In this document: positions 32,876 to 41,702 of the stretch, one piece after another | Layout of the letters: each line of letters starts with the position of its first letter | How positions within the stretch are numbered: position 1 is the stretch's first letter | Assembly (NCBI GenBank): GCA_934728355.1 | Contig: CAKVEA010000003.1 | Coordinates: 62,001-126,000 of the forward strand | Direction of reading: 5' to 3' | Length of the DNA stretch: 64,000 bases | Origin: an uncultured Eubacteriales bacterium | GTDB taxonomy: Bacteria > Bacillota > Clostridia > Oscillospirales > Acutalibacteraceae | The notes under the pieces: model-generated | Database searches by the model: none | Told to the model about the DNA's origin: nothing | The model's input: only the letters and a program-made list of their open reading frames with translations | Translations under genes and position numbers: made by a program

Positions 32876-34246
32876 ATGAGTAAATCTTTCATGAGTAAGA
32901 ATTTTAAAGATAAGATTGAAAGAACAAGAAAAGCAATAGTCGGTCTTGAAGCTTATGTTCCTATAGATGCAGAAAAAACCATTAGGGCACTATATAAAGA
33001 AATATGTAGTGTAAATAAAGACTTTGGTACAGTCCATAGAATGGCTTCCAGAGTAAAAAATATTTTAAAGAGTAAATATGAAGGTTCCCTAGAAAAAAAG
33101 AAGAATAAGTTAAAAGCCCTAATTAAAGAATTTAATATTTTAACTGGATTTTTCGTTTATGCTAAGTATAGCAATGAAGCTGCTATAGATAAAATGTTGA
33201 AGAAGGTTAAAGAGATAGTAGAAGAGAAAGATAAAGAGCACAGCAGTTGGAAAATTGGTAGCAGTACTGAGTATAAAAGGTTTTCAGAATCAGAATATTT
33301 GAGCAAAAATTTTTTTAATAACATCAAAGGTTGCGAAAAAGTATTTAAGGGCATTGATATGAAAAAAAAGACTTATATTAACTATATAAACCATTTCCGA
33401 GGTAATGTATGCGAAGTACTTTGGGCGAAAAAAACAACAGATGGTAAAAATGTTTTCGACAGAGTAGCAAACTATTTAGATTTATTAGCTGGTGAAACTA
33501 GCAAGCATGATAATATAAAAGGCTACTCAAGTAATGTTGACGCAACAAAAGGAGATATAAACGAAATTATATCAAGATTTTCTAAAGTAAAAGAAATGTA
33601 TAAATGGGTAGACGAACGTGCTTCGGAATCTGAAGTATATAAGTTGTTTTTAAAATCTAGAAAGCCAAAAGGATATGAAAGTATACCCGGTTTAATTAAT
33701 CAATATAGTAGAATGGTTAAGGATGTTTATGATGTAGTAACGTATGGAAATTATAAAAATAAAGATAATGGTGGTACTCTTAGGACTTCTATTACAAGCT
33801 CTAGAGATATATGCATACGTTTTATGAGTTTAGTTTCATCTATGGTTAAACTTATTACCAAAGGGTCCGGTTTTGAAGCATTTGATAAAAGTTCATTGTT
33901 AGAAGATCAATTTGGTTTTATTGAAAACCTCAAACTTAAAATAGATGACGTTAAGAAAAATAGCGAAGAAAAAAAAGAAAACTTTCTTGATGAGGAATTA
34001 TCTAAGGTTAGTGATGGTCGTATGAACAATATAAATGAGGTTAATGATAAATTAAATACTCTTATAGCTGAATTAGGTAAAATTAAAGGTAATATTAAAA
34101 CTTATGAAGATAGTATTAAGAATTATGAAATGGAAGTAAAGAAAAAACGTTCTCCAATAGCAAGAGCAAAACTTGTACTTAAAATTATTGCTATCGTTAT
34201 AGGAATATCCGGTCAATTAATAGATCTTTTTGGTAAAATAGTGTAA
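32876..34246 (+). CDS. unrecognised helical coiled-coil protein with C-terminal membrane anchor
   Basis: I do not recognise this 456-residue protein. It is lysine-rich and predicted almost wholly helical. Charged helices fill residues 1-330. A clear coiled coil lies near 360-430 (DVKKNSEEKKENFLDEEL, and a later NEVNDKLNTLIAELGKIKGN). A single hydrophobic segment, AKLVLKIIAIVIGISGQLI, ends the chain. There is no signal peptide, so it is probably cytoplasmic and tail-anchored. A strong AAGGAAGG box precedes the ATG. It stands alone between the folate operon and ftsZ, with a promoter containing an AT repeat and a bidirectional terminator. It could be a structural or effector-like protein, but nothing in the sequence decides this. 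Confidence 0.75.
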   Translation: MSKSFMSKNFKDKIERTRKAIVGLEAYVPIDAEKTIRALYKEICSVNKDFGTVHRMASRVKNILKSKYEGSLEKKKNKLKALIKEFNILTGFFVYAKYSNEAAIDKMLKKVKEIVEEKDKEHSSWKIGSSTEYKRFSESEYLSKNFFNNIKGCEKVFKGIDMKKKTYINYINHFRGNVCEVLWAKKTTDGKNVFDRVANYLDLLAGETSKHDNIKGYSSNVDATKGDINEIISRFSKVKEMYKWVDERASESEVYKLFLKSRKPKGYESIPGLINQYSRMVKDVYDVVTYGNYKNKDNGGTLRTSITSSRDICIRFMSLVSSMVKLITKGSGFEAFDKSSLLEDQFGFIENLKLKIDDVKKNSEEKKENFLDEELSKVSDGRMNNINEVNDKLNTLIAELGKIKGNIKTYEDSIKNYEMEVKKKRSPIARAKLVLKIIAIVIGISGQLIDLFGKIV

Positions 34247-34260
34247 ATTTTTGCATGAAA

Positions 34261-34292
34261 ATACAGCAACCAATTTCAAGCGGTTGCTGTAT
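34261..34292. terminator. bidirectional terminator between the coiled-coil protein gene and ftsZ
   Basis: A perfect 11-bp stem ATACAGCAACC / GGTTGCTGTAT with a 10-base loop lies between two convergent genes, with T-rich sequence on both strands. Confidence 0.85.
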
Positions 34293-34300
34293 AATTATTT

Positions 34301-35437
34301 TTATTTTCCTTTGAATAGAGACATTATATCGTAAAAATTATCTCTGCCCAAATCTTGATTAAATTCCTTTGTTTGAGACATATCGTCTGAAGGATAGTTT
34401 ATTTGAGGCTGAGGTTTTTCTGTTTTCACAGGAGCTGATTTAATGCTGGAAGATGAATGAGAAACCGGGAAATATGATCCTCTGGTTTCAAAACCAGTTG
34501 CAATAACCGTTACGCTGATTTCATCATCCATTGATTCATCAAATGCTGCACCCCAAATAATATTTGCATTTTCATCTGCTTGTTGAGCAATAAGAGAAGA
34601 AGCGATTTCTATTTCATCCAGACCTATATCAGGCGAAGCGGTAACATTTATAATTACACCTTTTGCTCCATTAATTGCTGTTTCCAAAAGCGGACTTGAA
34701 ATCGCCATATTTGCAGCTGTTTCTGCTTTGTCTTTTCCTTGTGCACGGCCAACACCCATATGAGCATATCCTGCATCTTTCATTGTCGCAGTTACATCAG
34801 CAAAATCAAGATTAACAAGACCCGGAAGAACAATAAGGTCAGATATACTTTGAACACCTTGTCTTAAAACATCGTCCGCGACTATAAATGCATTCATAAG
34901 AGTTATTCTTTGCTGACTTGCAAGTTTTAAACGTTCGTTCGGTATAACTACTAATGAATCTACTTGTTCACGAAGTTCTGAAATTCCTTGTTCTGCTTGA
35001 GCCATACGCTTTTGACCCTCAAATGAGAAAGGTTTGGTTACGATACCTATTGTTAAAATTCCCATTTCTCTTGCAACTTGAGCAACAACCGGGGCAGCTC
35101 CGGTTCCGGTTCCACCACCCATACCTGCTGTAATAAATACCATGTCGGCACCTTTTAAAGCTGCAACTATTTCGTCACGGCTTTCTTCTGCTGCACGTTG
35201 ACCTATTTCAGGTTTCGATCCTGCACCTTTTCCTCTGGTTATTTTCTCTCCTATTTGAATCTTATGGGTTGCTTTTGAGCGCATAAGAGCTTGTCTGTCT
35301 GTGTTTATGCATATGAATTCAACGCATTTTACTCCGGAGTCAATCATTCGGTTAACTGCGTTTCCGCCGCCTCCGCCAACACCAATTACTTTTATTTGTA
35401 CTATTTCCTCTTCCATATTATCGAATTCTAATTCCAT
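34301..35437 (-). CDS. ftsZ: cell division protein FtsZ
   Basis: The tubulin-like GTPase that forms the division ring. It has GVGGGGGNAVNRMI near residue 18, the GTP signature GGGTGTGAAPVVAQ near 107, and the catalytic T7 loop NLDFADV. After a short linker the conserved C-terminal peptide is replaced by DNFYDIMSLFKGK. It is 378 residues. A GGAGG box lies nine bases before the ATG. ftsA and ftsQ are not adjacent. It is a lone gene here, facing gpsA head to head. Confidence 0.98.
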   Translation of the reverse strand: MELEFDNMEEEIVQIKVIGVGGGGGNAVNRMIDSGVKCVEFICINTDRQALMRSKATHKIQIGEKITRGKGAGSKPEIGQRAAEESRDEIVAALKGADMVFITAGMGGGTGTGAAPVVAQVAREMGILTIGIVTKPFSFEGQKRMAQAEQGISELREQVDSLVVIPNERLKLASQQRITLMNAFIVADDVLRQGVQSISDLIVLPGLVNLDFADVTATMKDAGYAHMGVGRAQGKDKAETAANMAISSPLLETAINGAKGVIINVTASPDIGLDEIEIASSLIAQQADENANIIWGAAFDESMDDEISVTVIATGFETRGSYFPVSHSSSSIKSAPVKTEKPQPQINYPSDDMSQTKEFNQDLGRDNFYDIMSLFKGK

Positions 35438-35666
35438 TAATGATTCCTCCGTAATTTATAGTAAAGTTTTATATTCTTTGATTGTATGTACTTATATTTA
35501 TGACATCATACCTATCTTAGTGTACCACAAAGTTTATATTTTTTCAAGAAAATGATTTAATTTCCAAAATTTATCATCATGTTATATAATTTGTATTATT
35601 TTTATTATTAAAATATATCCTTTATATCTGTATTTTTCGATTTAATAACATTTAAAAGTACTTTTA

Positions 35667-35695
35667 TTGACGATTTTAATGCAATTATATATAAT
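35667..35695 (+). promoter_or_regulatory. gpsA promoter
   Basis: TTGACG (35667-35672) and consensus TATAAT (35690-35695) are 17 bases apart, about 75 bases before the gpsA start. Nothing else is seen in the roughly 330 bases between ftsZ and gpsA. Confidence 0.75.
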
Positions 35696-35771
35696 ATCGC
35701 GTAGAATATTTTGAATTTTATATTATAATACATTTTAAAAAAACATAAAATATATGAATCGAGGTAGTTCT

Positions 35772-36740
35772 GTGAAAGTATCTGTTATGGGGTGCGGTAG
35801 ATGGGGAAGTTTTATTGCATGGTATTTAAATAAAATAGGTAAAGAAGTTTTACTTTGGGGCAGAGATTCTTCAGAAAAGATTGTTAAATTAAAAAGTGAC
35901 AGACAAAATGATTTTTTGTGTATTGATGAAAAAGTAATTATAACATCTGATGAAGAAAAAGCTATAAATTTTTCTGATGTCATAATTATTTCTATAAGCG
36001 CACAATCTTTGAGAAGTTTTTTAAATAAACTTAAGGGAACATTTAAAAAAAATCTTGAAAATAAAATTTTTGTGCTGTGTATGAAAGGAATAGAAGAAAA
36101 AACAGGTAAAAGACTTTCTGTTGTTTTGAAAGAGTGTTTAGGAGAAAATTCCAAAGTTGCCGTTTGGGTAGGCCCAGGGCATGTTCAAGATTTTCTTAAG
36201 GGTATTCCTAATTGCATGGTAATAGATTCCGAAGATGATAATGTGAAAAATTTTCTTGTAAAGGAATTTTCCAGCAAACTTATAAGATTCTATTACGGCA
36301 AAGACATGATAGGTAGTGAAATAGGTGCCGCATCCAAAAATGTTATGGGTATTGCAGCCGGGATACTGGATGCCATAGGGTATACATCACTTAAAGGCGC
36401 TTTGATGTCTCGTGGCACAAGAGAAATTTCGAGGCTTATAAAAGCTCTTGGGGGAAGTGAACTTTCTGCATATGGGCTTGCACATCTCGGAGATTATGAA
36501 GCTACTTTATTTTCTCCTCATAGTAATAACAGAAAGTTCGGAGAATCACTTGCTTTGTCGGGAAAATATCAAAAGCTTGCAGAAGGAGTAGCAACTTCTC
36601 ATGCTTTACAAATTTTAAGTGAAGAAACCGGAGTTGAACTTCCAATTTGCCGTGCTGTACACGAAACAATAATCGGTGAAATGTCTCCCAGAGAATGTAT
36701 TTCGAAACTTTTTTTGAGAAGTCTTAAATCCGAATTTTAA
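35772..36740 (+). CDS. gpsA: glycerol-3-phosphate dehydrogenase [NAD(P)+]
   Basis: It reduces dihydroxyacetone phosphate to sn-glycerol-3-phosphate for phospholipid synthesis. The GTG at 35772 has GAGG at ideal spacing and puts the NAD motif MGCGRWGSFIAWYL at the very start, as usual. An ATG at 35754 is in frame but lacks a ribosome binding site. VGPGHVQD replaces the common SGPTFA-type block. The catalytic lysine region is IGAASKNVMGIAAGI, and RGTREISRL is conserved. It is 322 residues. The end overlaps the convergent GNAT gene by four bases. Confidence 0.95.
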   Translation: MKVSVMGCGRWGSFIAWYLNKIGKEVLLWGRDSSEKIVKLKSDRQNDFLCIDEKVIITSDEEKAINFSDVIIISISAQSLRSFLNKLKGTFKKNLENKIFVLCMKGIEEKTGKRLSVVLKECLGENSKVAVWVGPGHVQDFLKGIPNCMVIDSEDDNVKNFLVKEFSSKLIRFYYGKDMIGSEIGAASKNVMGIAAGILDAIGYTSLKGALMSRGTREISRLIKALGGSELSAYGLAHLGDYEATLFSPHSNNRKFGESLALSGKYQKLAEGVATSHALQILSEETGVELPICRAVHETIIGEMSPRECISKLFLRSLKSEF

Positions 36741-37240
36741 ATTTCACTGTACACATTTTGATAAATTATTTCCTTAATTTTTTCAAAATCTTTGTTTCCA
36801 AGAACTTTTGGGTAACTCATTAGATATAATTTCTGAGGCATTGAGTTTTTTCTTAGTGGTTTTTGAAAATATTCGTATTCATTTAAAAAAAATCCGTTTT
36901 TTTCGTAAAAATGAATTCTCTTTTTAGAAATTTCGTCAGTAGGTATTTCTACTTCCAAAATGATAGGTTTATCTTGACTTTTTATAAATTCTTTTATCAT
37001 TTTGCTTCCTATTCCTTGACCTCTGGTGTTTTGATTTACTGCGAAATGTTCTATAAAATTGAAATCTTTAAATTTCCAAAAAGATATGAACGCAATCAAA
37101 TCGCCATTTTCATTTATTTTTGTACTTATTTCATATCTAGGATTATTTAATAATCTTTTTTGAGATTCATATTCTCTGTATTCTTCTTTTGGAAATGAAA
37201 TTTCCATTAATTTAAAAACTTTTTCAAAAATATTGTTCAT
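36737..37240 (-). CDS. GNAT family N-acetyltransferase
   Basis: A 167-residue acetyl-CoA-dependent acetyltransferase. Motif A, RGQGIGSKMIKEF, binds the pyrophosphate of acetyl-CoA near residue 92. HFYEKNGFFL is the typical motif B. The substrate cannot be predicted. AGGAGG precedes the ATG. It converges on gpsA with a four-base overlap. Confidence 0.88.
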   Translation of the reverse strand: MNNIFEKVFKLMEISFPKEEYREYESQKRLLNNPRYEISTKINENGDLIAFISFWKFKDFNFIEHFAVNQNTRGQGIGSKMIKEFIKSQDKPIILEVEIPTDEISKKRIHFYEKNGFFLNEYEYFQKPLRKNSMPQKLYLMSYPKVLGNKDFEKIKEIIYQNVYSEI

Positions 37241-37420
37241 ATTTTACCTCCTGATATTTTTTATACTATTTTATGAAAAGCAAGTATAGTTATAAATTAA
37301 TTTAATTTAATGAAGAAACTGTAAAATAGAAATTAATTTTTATATTTTTTTCAAAAAAGAGTGAATTCAATTGTAAAATATGTTAAAATCCACATAGCGG
37401 TTTTTAAATATTATTTATTA

Positions 37421-37449
37421 TTGAAAATTTTGCGGAATTTTTATAAAAT
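37421..37449 (+). promoter_or_regulatory. probable secA promoter
   Basis: TTGAAA (37421-37426) and TAAAAT (37444-37449) are 17 bases apart, about 90 bases before the secA ATG. The 297-base gap between the GNAT gene and secA otherwise shows only one short GGAATT/AATTCC hairpin. Confidence 0.5.
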
Positions 37450-37537
37450 TAATTCCGGATATTTTAAGTTAAGTATTTTAAAGTTATCAATTTAACAGAA
37501 AATTATATGTCCATCAAATGAAATAGAGGTGTTTGCT

Positions 37538-40135
37538 ATGAGTTTTTTGAAACTTATGTTTGGAAATTACAGTAAAAGAGAGCTCAAGCGTATAAATCCA
37601 ATATGCAATAGTGTTTTAGAGCTTGAAAAAAAATATTTGAATATGTCTGACGAAGAACTTTCCGGGCAAACTGAGGTGCTTAGGCAGCGCCTAAATTCGG
37701 GTGAAACGCTTGATGATATTTTACCTGATGCTTTCGCTGTTTGTCGTGAGACTGCAAGCAGAGTTTTGGGGATGAAACATTTTCCAGTTCAGGTAATAGG
37801 TGGTATAGTTCTTCATCAAGGAAGAATAAGCCAAATGATGACAGGGGAAGGAAAAACTCTTGTGGAGACTCTTCCTGCTTATCTAAATGCTCTTACAGGA
37901 AAAGGAGTTCATATAGTAACTGTTAATGATTATCTTGCAAAAAGAGACTCTGAACTTATGGGTAAAGTATATAAGTTTTTAGGTCTTAGTGTAGGACTTA
38001 TTGTTTCGGGTATGAACAATACAAAAAGAGCAGAAGCTTATAAAGCAGATATAACATATGGTACAAATAATGAATTTGGTTTCGATTATCTTCGTGACAA
38101 CATGGTTACTACAAAATCTCAAAAAGTTCAAAGAGGCCATAATTTTGCAATAGTAGATGAAGTAGACTCTATTTTAATAGATGAAGCAAGAACTCCACTT
38201 ATTATTTCGGGTGAAGGAAGTAAATCAACCGAGCTTTATACTATTGCCGATGATTTTGTTAAAACTCTGAGTATGCTTAAGGTCGAAGAAATAGACTCAA
38301 AAGAAGATAATGAAGAGCTTTTTGAAAATTATGATTATGTAGTGGATGAAAAAGCAAAAACCGCAACCCTTACTAAAGAAGGAGTTGAAAAAGCCGAAAA
38401 ATACTTTAATATAGAAAATCTTACTGATCCTGAACATTTAACTCTTCAGCATCATATAAATCAAGCACTTAAAGCAAACGGAGTTATGCAAAATGATATT
38501 GATTATGTTGTAAGAGGCGGAGAAATTCTCATAGTAGACGAATTTACAGGCAGAATTATGCAGGGAAGAAGATATAATGATGGTCTTCACCAAGCAATAG
38601 AAGCAAAAGAAAAAGTTGAAATACAAAAAGAATCAAAAACTCTTGCTTCAATTACTTTCCAGAATTATTTTAGACTTTATAGTAAACTTTCCGGCATGAC
38701 CGGTACCGCTACTACAGAAGAAGAGGAATTCAGAGAAATTTATAAACTTGATATAGTTGAAATCCCAACAAATAAACCTGTTCTTAGAATTGATTTACCG
38801 GATGTTGTGTATGCAACCCAAAACGGAAAATTCAAAGCTATAGTTGAAGAAATAATAGAAGCTCATAAAAAGGGTCAGCCGATTTTGGTGGGAACTGTTT
38901 CAATAGAAAAATCGGAAATTTTGAGTAATTTGCTTAAAGAAAAAAATGTTCCTCATCAGGTATTGAATGCTAAATATCATGAAAAAGAAGCGGAAATAAT
39001 AGCTCAGGCAGGTAAAAAAGGTGCGATTACAATAGCAACAAATATGGCCGGAAGAGGAACGGATATAGTATTGGGCGGTAATGCTGAATACATGGCAAAG
39101 TCCGATTTGAAACGTTTAGGATATCAAGATGAAATTCTTGCCGAAGCTGACGGATTTTCAGAAACAGATGACCCGGATATTTTGAAAGTACGTGAGAAAT
39201 ATAAAGAGCTTCATATAAAACACAAAGAAGAATTAAAAGGTGCTGCAGATGAGGTGAGAAGCCTTGGCGGACTTTATGTTATAGGTACAGAACGCCATGA
39301 AACGAGAAGAATAGACAATCAGCTCAGAGGTCGTGCAGGCAGACAAGGAGACCCGGGAAAGAGTAGATTTTATCTTTCTTTGGAAGATGACCTTATGAGA
39401 CTTTTTGGCGGAGACAGAATTAAGAATCTTATGGCAGTGTTTAAATTGGAAGAAGATGCTCCTTTAGAAGCTAAAATGCTTACAAAGTCTATAGAATCGG
39501 CTCAAAGAAAAATCGAAGGCAGAAATTTTGCTATAAGAAAGAATGTTCTTCAATATGACGACGTTTTAAATCGTCAACGTGAAATTATTTATAGTCAACG
39601 TGATCAGGTACTTGACGGTGAAGATATTAAAGATCAAATTTTGAAAATGATAGATGAAAGTGTTGAAAATGTTGTTTCAAGATATGTGTCCGCTATTACT
39701 CCTAAAACCGAATGGAATATAGAAGGACTTAAAAATTACTATATGGATTGGGTTTTAACACCTGAAGATTTATATTATGATTCTGAAAATCCTATTGATA
39801 TGACTTGTGATGAAATAGTTAGCTTTATTAAAACAAGATGTCACGAAATTTATGAAAAACATGAAGAACTTTTGGGAGAAGTATCCTCTCAAATGCTTGA
39901 AAGAAGTATTTTACTTCACAATGTTGATGAACAATGGATGGATCATATAGATGCTATGGAACAACTTAAGCAAGGTATAAATCTTCGTTCATACGGACAA
40001 AGAGATCCGGTAGTTGAGTATCGTGTTGAAGGTTTTGATATGTTTGAAGATATGATTGCAACCATAAAAGAAAATACCATTAATATGATTTTAAGTTTTA
40101 AATTAGGAACATTTGGTAGGATTAGCGTCAACTAG
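37538..40135 (+). CDS. secA: protein translocase ATPase SecA
   Basis: SecA drives preproteins through SecYEG with ATP. The ATG at 37538 has GAGGTG seven bases upstream. The open frame extends to a GTG at 37529. Walker A is MTGEGKTLVETLPA near residue 100, and DEVDSILIDEARTPL is the Walker B/DEAD region. The second nucleotide-binding fold holds ATNMAGRGTDIVLGG and GRAGRQGDPG. It is 865 residues. It ends with FKLGTFGRISVN and lacks the C-terminal SEC-C zinc motif seen in many homologues. Its own terminator follows. Confidence 0.98.
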   Translation: MSFLKLMFGNYSKRELKRINPICNSVLELEKKYLNMSDEELSGQTEVLRQRLNSGETLDDILPDAFAVCRETASRVLGMKHFPVQVIGGIVLHQGRISQMMTGEGKTLVETLPAYLNALTGKGVHIVTVNDYLAKRDSELMGKVYKFLGLSVGLIVSGMNNTKRAEAYKADITYGTNNEFGFDYLRDNMVTTKSQKVQRGHNFAIVDEVDSILIDEARTPLIISGEGSKSTELYTIADDFVKTLSMLKVEEIDSKEDNEELFENYDYVVDEKAKTATLTKEGVEKAEKYFNIENLTDPEHLTLQHHINQALKANGVMQNDIDYVVRGGEILIVDEFTGRIMQGRRYNDGLHQAIEAKEKVEIQKESKTLASITFQNYFRLYSKLSGMTGTATTEEEEFREIYKLDIVEIPTNKPVLRIDLPDVVYATQNGKFKAIVEEIIEAHKKGQPILVGTVSIEKSEILSNLLKEKNVPHQVLNAKYHEKEAEIIAQAGKKGAITIATNMAGRGTDIVLGGNAEYMAKSDLKRLGYQDEILAEADGFSETDDPDILKVREKYKELHIKHKEELKGAADEVRSLGGLYVIGTERHETRRIDNQLRGRAGRQGDPGKSRFYLSLEDDLMRLFGGDRIKNLMAVFKLEEDAPLEAKMLTKSIESAQRKIEGRNFAIRKNVLQYDDVLNRQREIIYSQRDQVLDGEDIKDQILKMIDESVENVVSRYVSAITPKTEWNIEGLKNYYMDWVLTPEDLYYDSENPIDMTCDEIVSFIKTRCHEIYEKHEELLGEVSSQMLERSILLHNVDEQWMDHIDAMEQLKQGINLRSYGQRDPVVEYRVEGFDMFEDMIATIKENTINMILSFKLGTFGRISVN

Positions 40136-40147
40136 AACTGTATTTTT

Positions 40148-40180
40148 GAGTTTCTTCGTGGATTCGAAGAAACTCCTTTT
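40148..40180 (+). terminator. secA terminator
   Basis: A perfect 11-bp stem GAGTTTCTTCG / CGAAGAAACTC with a six-base loop is followed by CTTTTT. Confidence 0.9.
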
Positions 40181-40209
40181 TACGAGTATAAAAATTTTTA
40201 TTTTTAGTA

Positions 40210-40238
40210 TTGACTTTTATTTTTATATCATTTAGAAT
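40210..40238 (+). promoter_or_regulatory. infC operon promoter
   Basis: TTGACT and TAGAAT are exactly 17 bases apart. It starts a leader of about 180 bases that contains the attenuator at 40341-40375. Confidence 0.7.
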
Positions 40239-40340
40239 TAGAAATGTAATTTAAGTGGAGCAAATTTGCTTTCACCTACACAATATTGTTTGTGATAGGT
40301 CAATATTTGGAGTCTTGTATGTTCAAGGCAATCGATTTAT

Positions 40341-40375
40341 TGTATGAGCAGGTTTGCTGCCCATGCAATTTTTTT
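40341..40375 (+). terminator. attenuator in the infC-rpmI-rplT leader
   Basis: TGTATGAGCAG pairs with CTGCCCATGCA (one G-T, one mismatch) around GTTTG, followed by seven T. It lies between the promoter and infC, so it must be conditional. Leader attenuation by L20 or IF3 is known for this operon in Firmicutes. An upstream complementary pair (ACAATATTG and TCAATATTT, near 40280-40314) could form the alternative fold. Confidence 0.6.
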
Positions 40376-40424
40376 GGTTAGGGTTAGCCTATTTTCTAAA
40401 CAATTTTTACGGAGGTGCTTGAGT

Positions 40425-41015
40425 ATTAGCAGCAGAGACATTCAAATTAATGGTGAAATAAAAGACAAAGAGGTTAGACTTATAGACTCCAATGGTGAAC
40501 AACACGGAGTGGTTCCTATCGCACAGGCGTACGCTATAGCAAAAGCTCAAAATTTGGATTTAGTTAAGGTAGCAAGCAAAGCGAATCCGCCGGTCTGTAA
40601 GATACTTGACTATGGAAAATATTGCTTTGAAATGGCAAAAAAAGAAAAGGAATCCAGAAAAAATCAACGCATTGTCGATATAAAAGAAATAAGGCTTTCC
40701 GTCAACATTGGCACCAATGATTTAAATACTAAAGTCGCTCATGCTCAGAGATTTATAAATAACGGTGACAAAGTTAAGGTTTCAATACGTTTCAGAGGTC
40801 GTGAAATGGGTCACCCCGAAGTGGGATATGATCTTATGAAAAAGTTTTCGGATCTTTGCGCAGAATTTGCCGCTGTTGAGCGTCCGGCTAAATTGGATGG
40901 CAAAAATATGCTAATGTTCTTATATTCAAAGCCTAAATCAGGCAATTCAGCAAAAAATACTTCATCAGAAAAAAATAATAAGAAAGGTAGTGAAGAGGGT
41001 AAAGATAAAATCTAA
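40425..41015 (+). CDS. infC: translation initiation factor IF-3, ATT start
   Basis: IF-3 binds the 30S subunit and proofreads start codon choice. The chosen start is ATT at 40425. It gives the family N-terminus (M)SSRDIQINGEIKDKEVRLI and has GGAGG nine bases upstream. ATT starts are the hallmark of infC and allow self-regulation. A TTG at 40419 is too close to the ribosome binding site. Core motifs are PPVCKILDYGKY and KEIRLS, with SIRFRGREMGHPEVG after them. It is 196 residues, with a low-complexity lysine/serine tail longer than usual. rpmI and rplT follow. Confidence 0.95.
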   Translation: MSSRDIQINGEIKDKEVRLIDSNGEQHGVVPIAQAYAIAKAQNLDLVKVASKANPPVCKILDYGKYCFEMAKKEKESRKNQRIVDIKEIRLSVNIGTNDLNTKVAHAQRFINNGDKVKVSIRFRGREMGHPEVGYDLMKKFSDLCAEFAAVERPAKLDGKNMLMFLYSKPKSGNSAKNTSSEKNNKKGSEEGKDKI

Positions 41016-41026
41016 GCCCGAGGAAT

Positions 41027-41224
41027 ATGTACAAGATTAAAACTCACAGTGGAGCAAAAAAACGTTTCAAATTCACAGCAACCGGCAAAATTTTAAGAGC
41101 ACATGCAAATAAAAGTCATATTTTAAATAAGAAAACAAGAAAAAGAAAAAGATTTTTGAGAACAACAACTACTCTCGATAAAACAAATGTATTTCAAATA
41201 AAGACTTTAATGAATTGTAGATAA
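41027..41224 (+). CDS. rpmI: 50S ribosomal protein L35
   Basis: A 65-residue basic ribosomal protein with the family start YKIKTHSGAKKRFKFTATGK and the block HILNKKTRKRKR. It follows infC by 11 bases behind a GAGGA box. Length is normal. Confidence 0.97.
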   Translation: MYKIKTHSGAKKRFKFTATGKILRAHANKSHILNKKTRKRKRFLRTTTTLDKTNVFQIKTLMNCR

Positions 41225-41282
41225 GAGATATTTTAAAACTAAAAAAGTAAAGAATAATCATGATTAAACGGAGGTATATTTA

Positions 41283-41627
41283 ATGGCACGTATAAAATAC
41301 GCAAAAGTAACAAGAAGCAGAAGAAAAAAAGTTCTTAAATTAGCAAAAGGATATTGGGGTGCAAAAAGCAAACACTTTAAAATGGCTAAACAAGCCGTTA
41401 TGAAATCAGGAAATTATGCTTACATAGGAAGAAGACAGAAAAAGCGTGATTTCAGAAGATTATGGATTACCAGAATTTCAGCAGCTTGCCGTTTAAATGG
41501 AATCACATATTCCAATTTTATGGATAGAATCAAAAAATCCGGTATAGAACTTAATAGAAAAATGCTTTCCGAGATTGCTATTTCAGACCCTGAAGGATTC
41601 GCAGGTCTTGTTAAAAAAGTTAAATAG
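41283..41627 (+). CDS. rplT: 50S ribosomal protein L20
   Basis: L20 organises 23S rRNA early in 50S assembly and in Firmicutes also represses its own operon. The 114 residues start ARIKYAKVTRSRRKKVLKL and include YIGRRQKKRDFRRLWI and a C-terminal ISDPEGFAGLV. ACGGAGG lies upstream. It closes the operon. Confidence 0.98.
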   Translation: MARIKYAKVTRSRRKKVLKLAKGYWGAKSKHFKMAKQAVMKSGNYAYIGRRQKKRDFRRLWITRISAACRLNGITYSNFMDRIKKSGIELNRKMLSEIAISDPEGFAGLVKKVK

Positions 41628-41639
41628 TAAGTGATTTTT

Positions 41640-41671
41640 GCGCTTAGGTTTAAGCCTGAGCGTAATTTTTT
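41640..41671 (+). terminator. terminator of infC-rpmI-rplT
   Basis: CGCTTAGG pairs with CCTGAGCG (one T-G) around a six-base loop, followed by TAATTTTTT. Confidence 0.85.
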
Positions 41672-41702
41672 AATTAATTTTCTAAAGGAAGAATAATAAA
41701 CT

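Noticed and set aside
37434..37457. CGGAATT/AATTCCG hairpin before secA as a terminator
   Set aside because: No T tract follows, and it overlaps the probable secA promoter.
40344..40424. Extension of infC upstream to 40344
   Set aside because: This segment contains the attenuator hairpin and its T run, and the extra residues are not found in IF-3.
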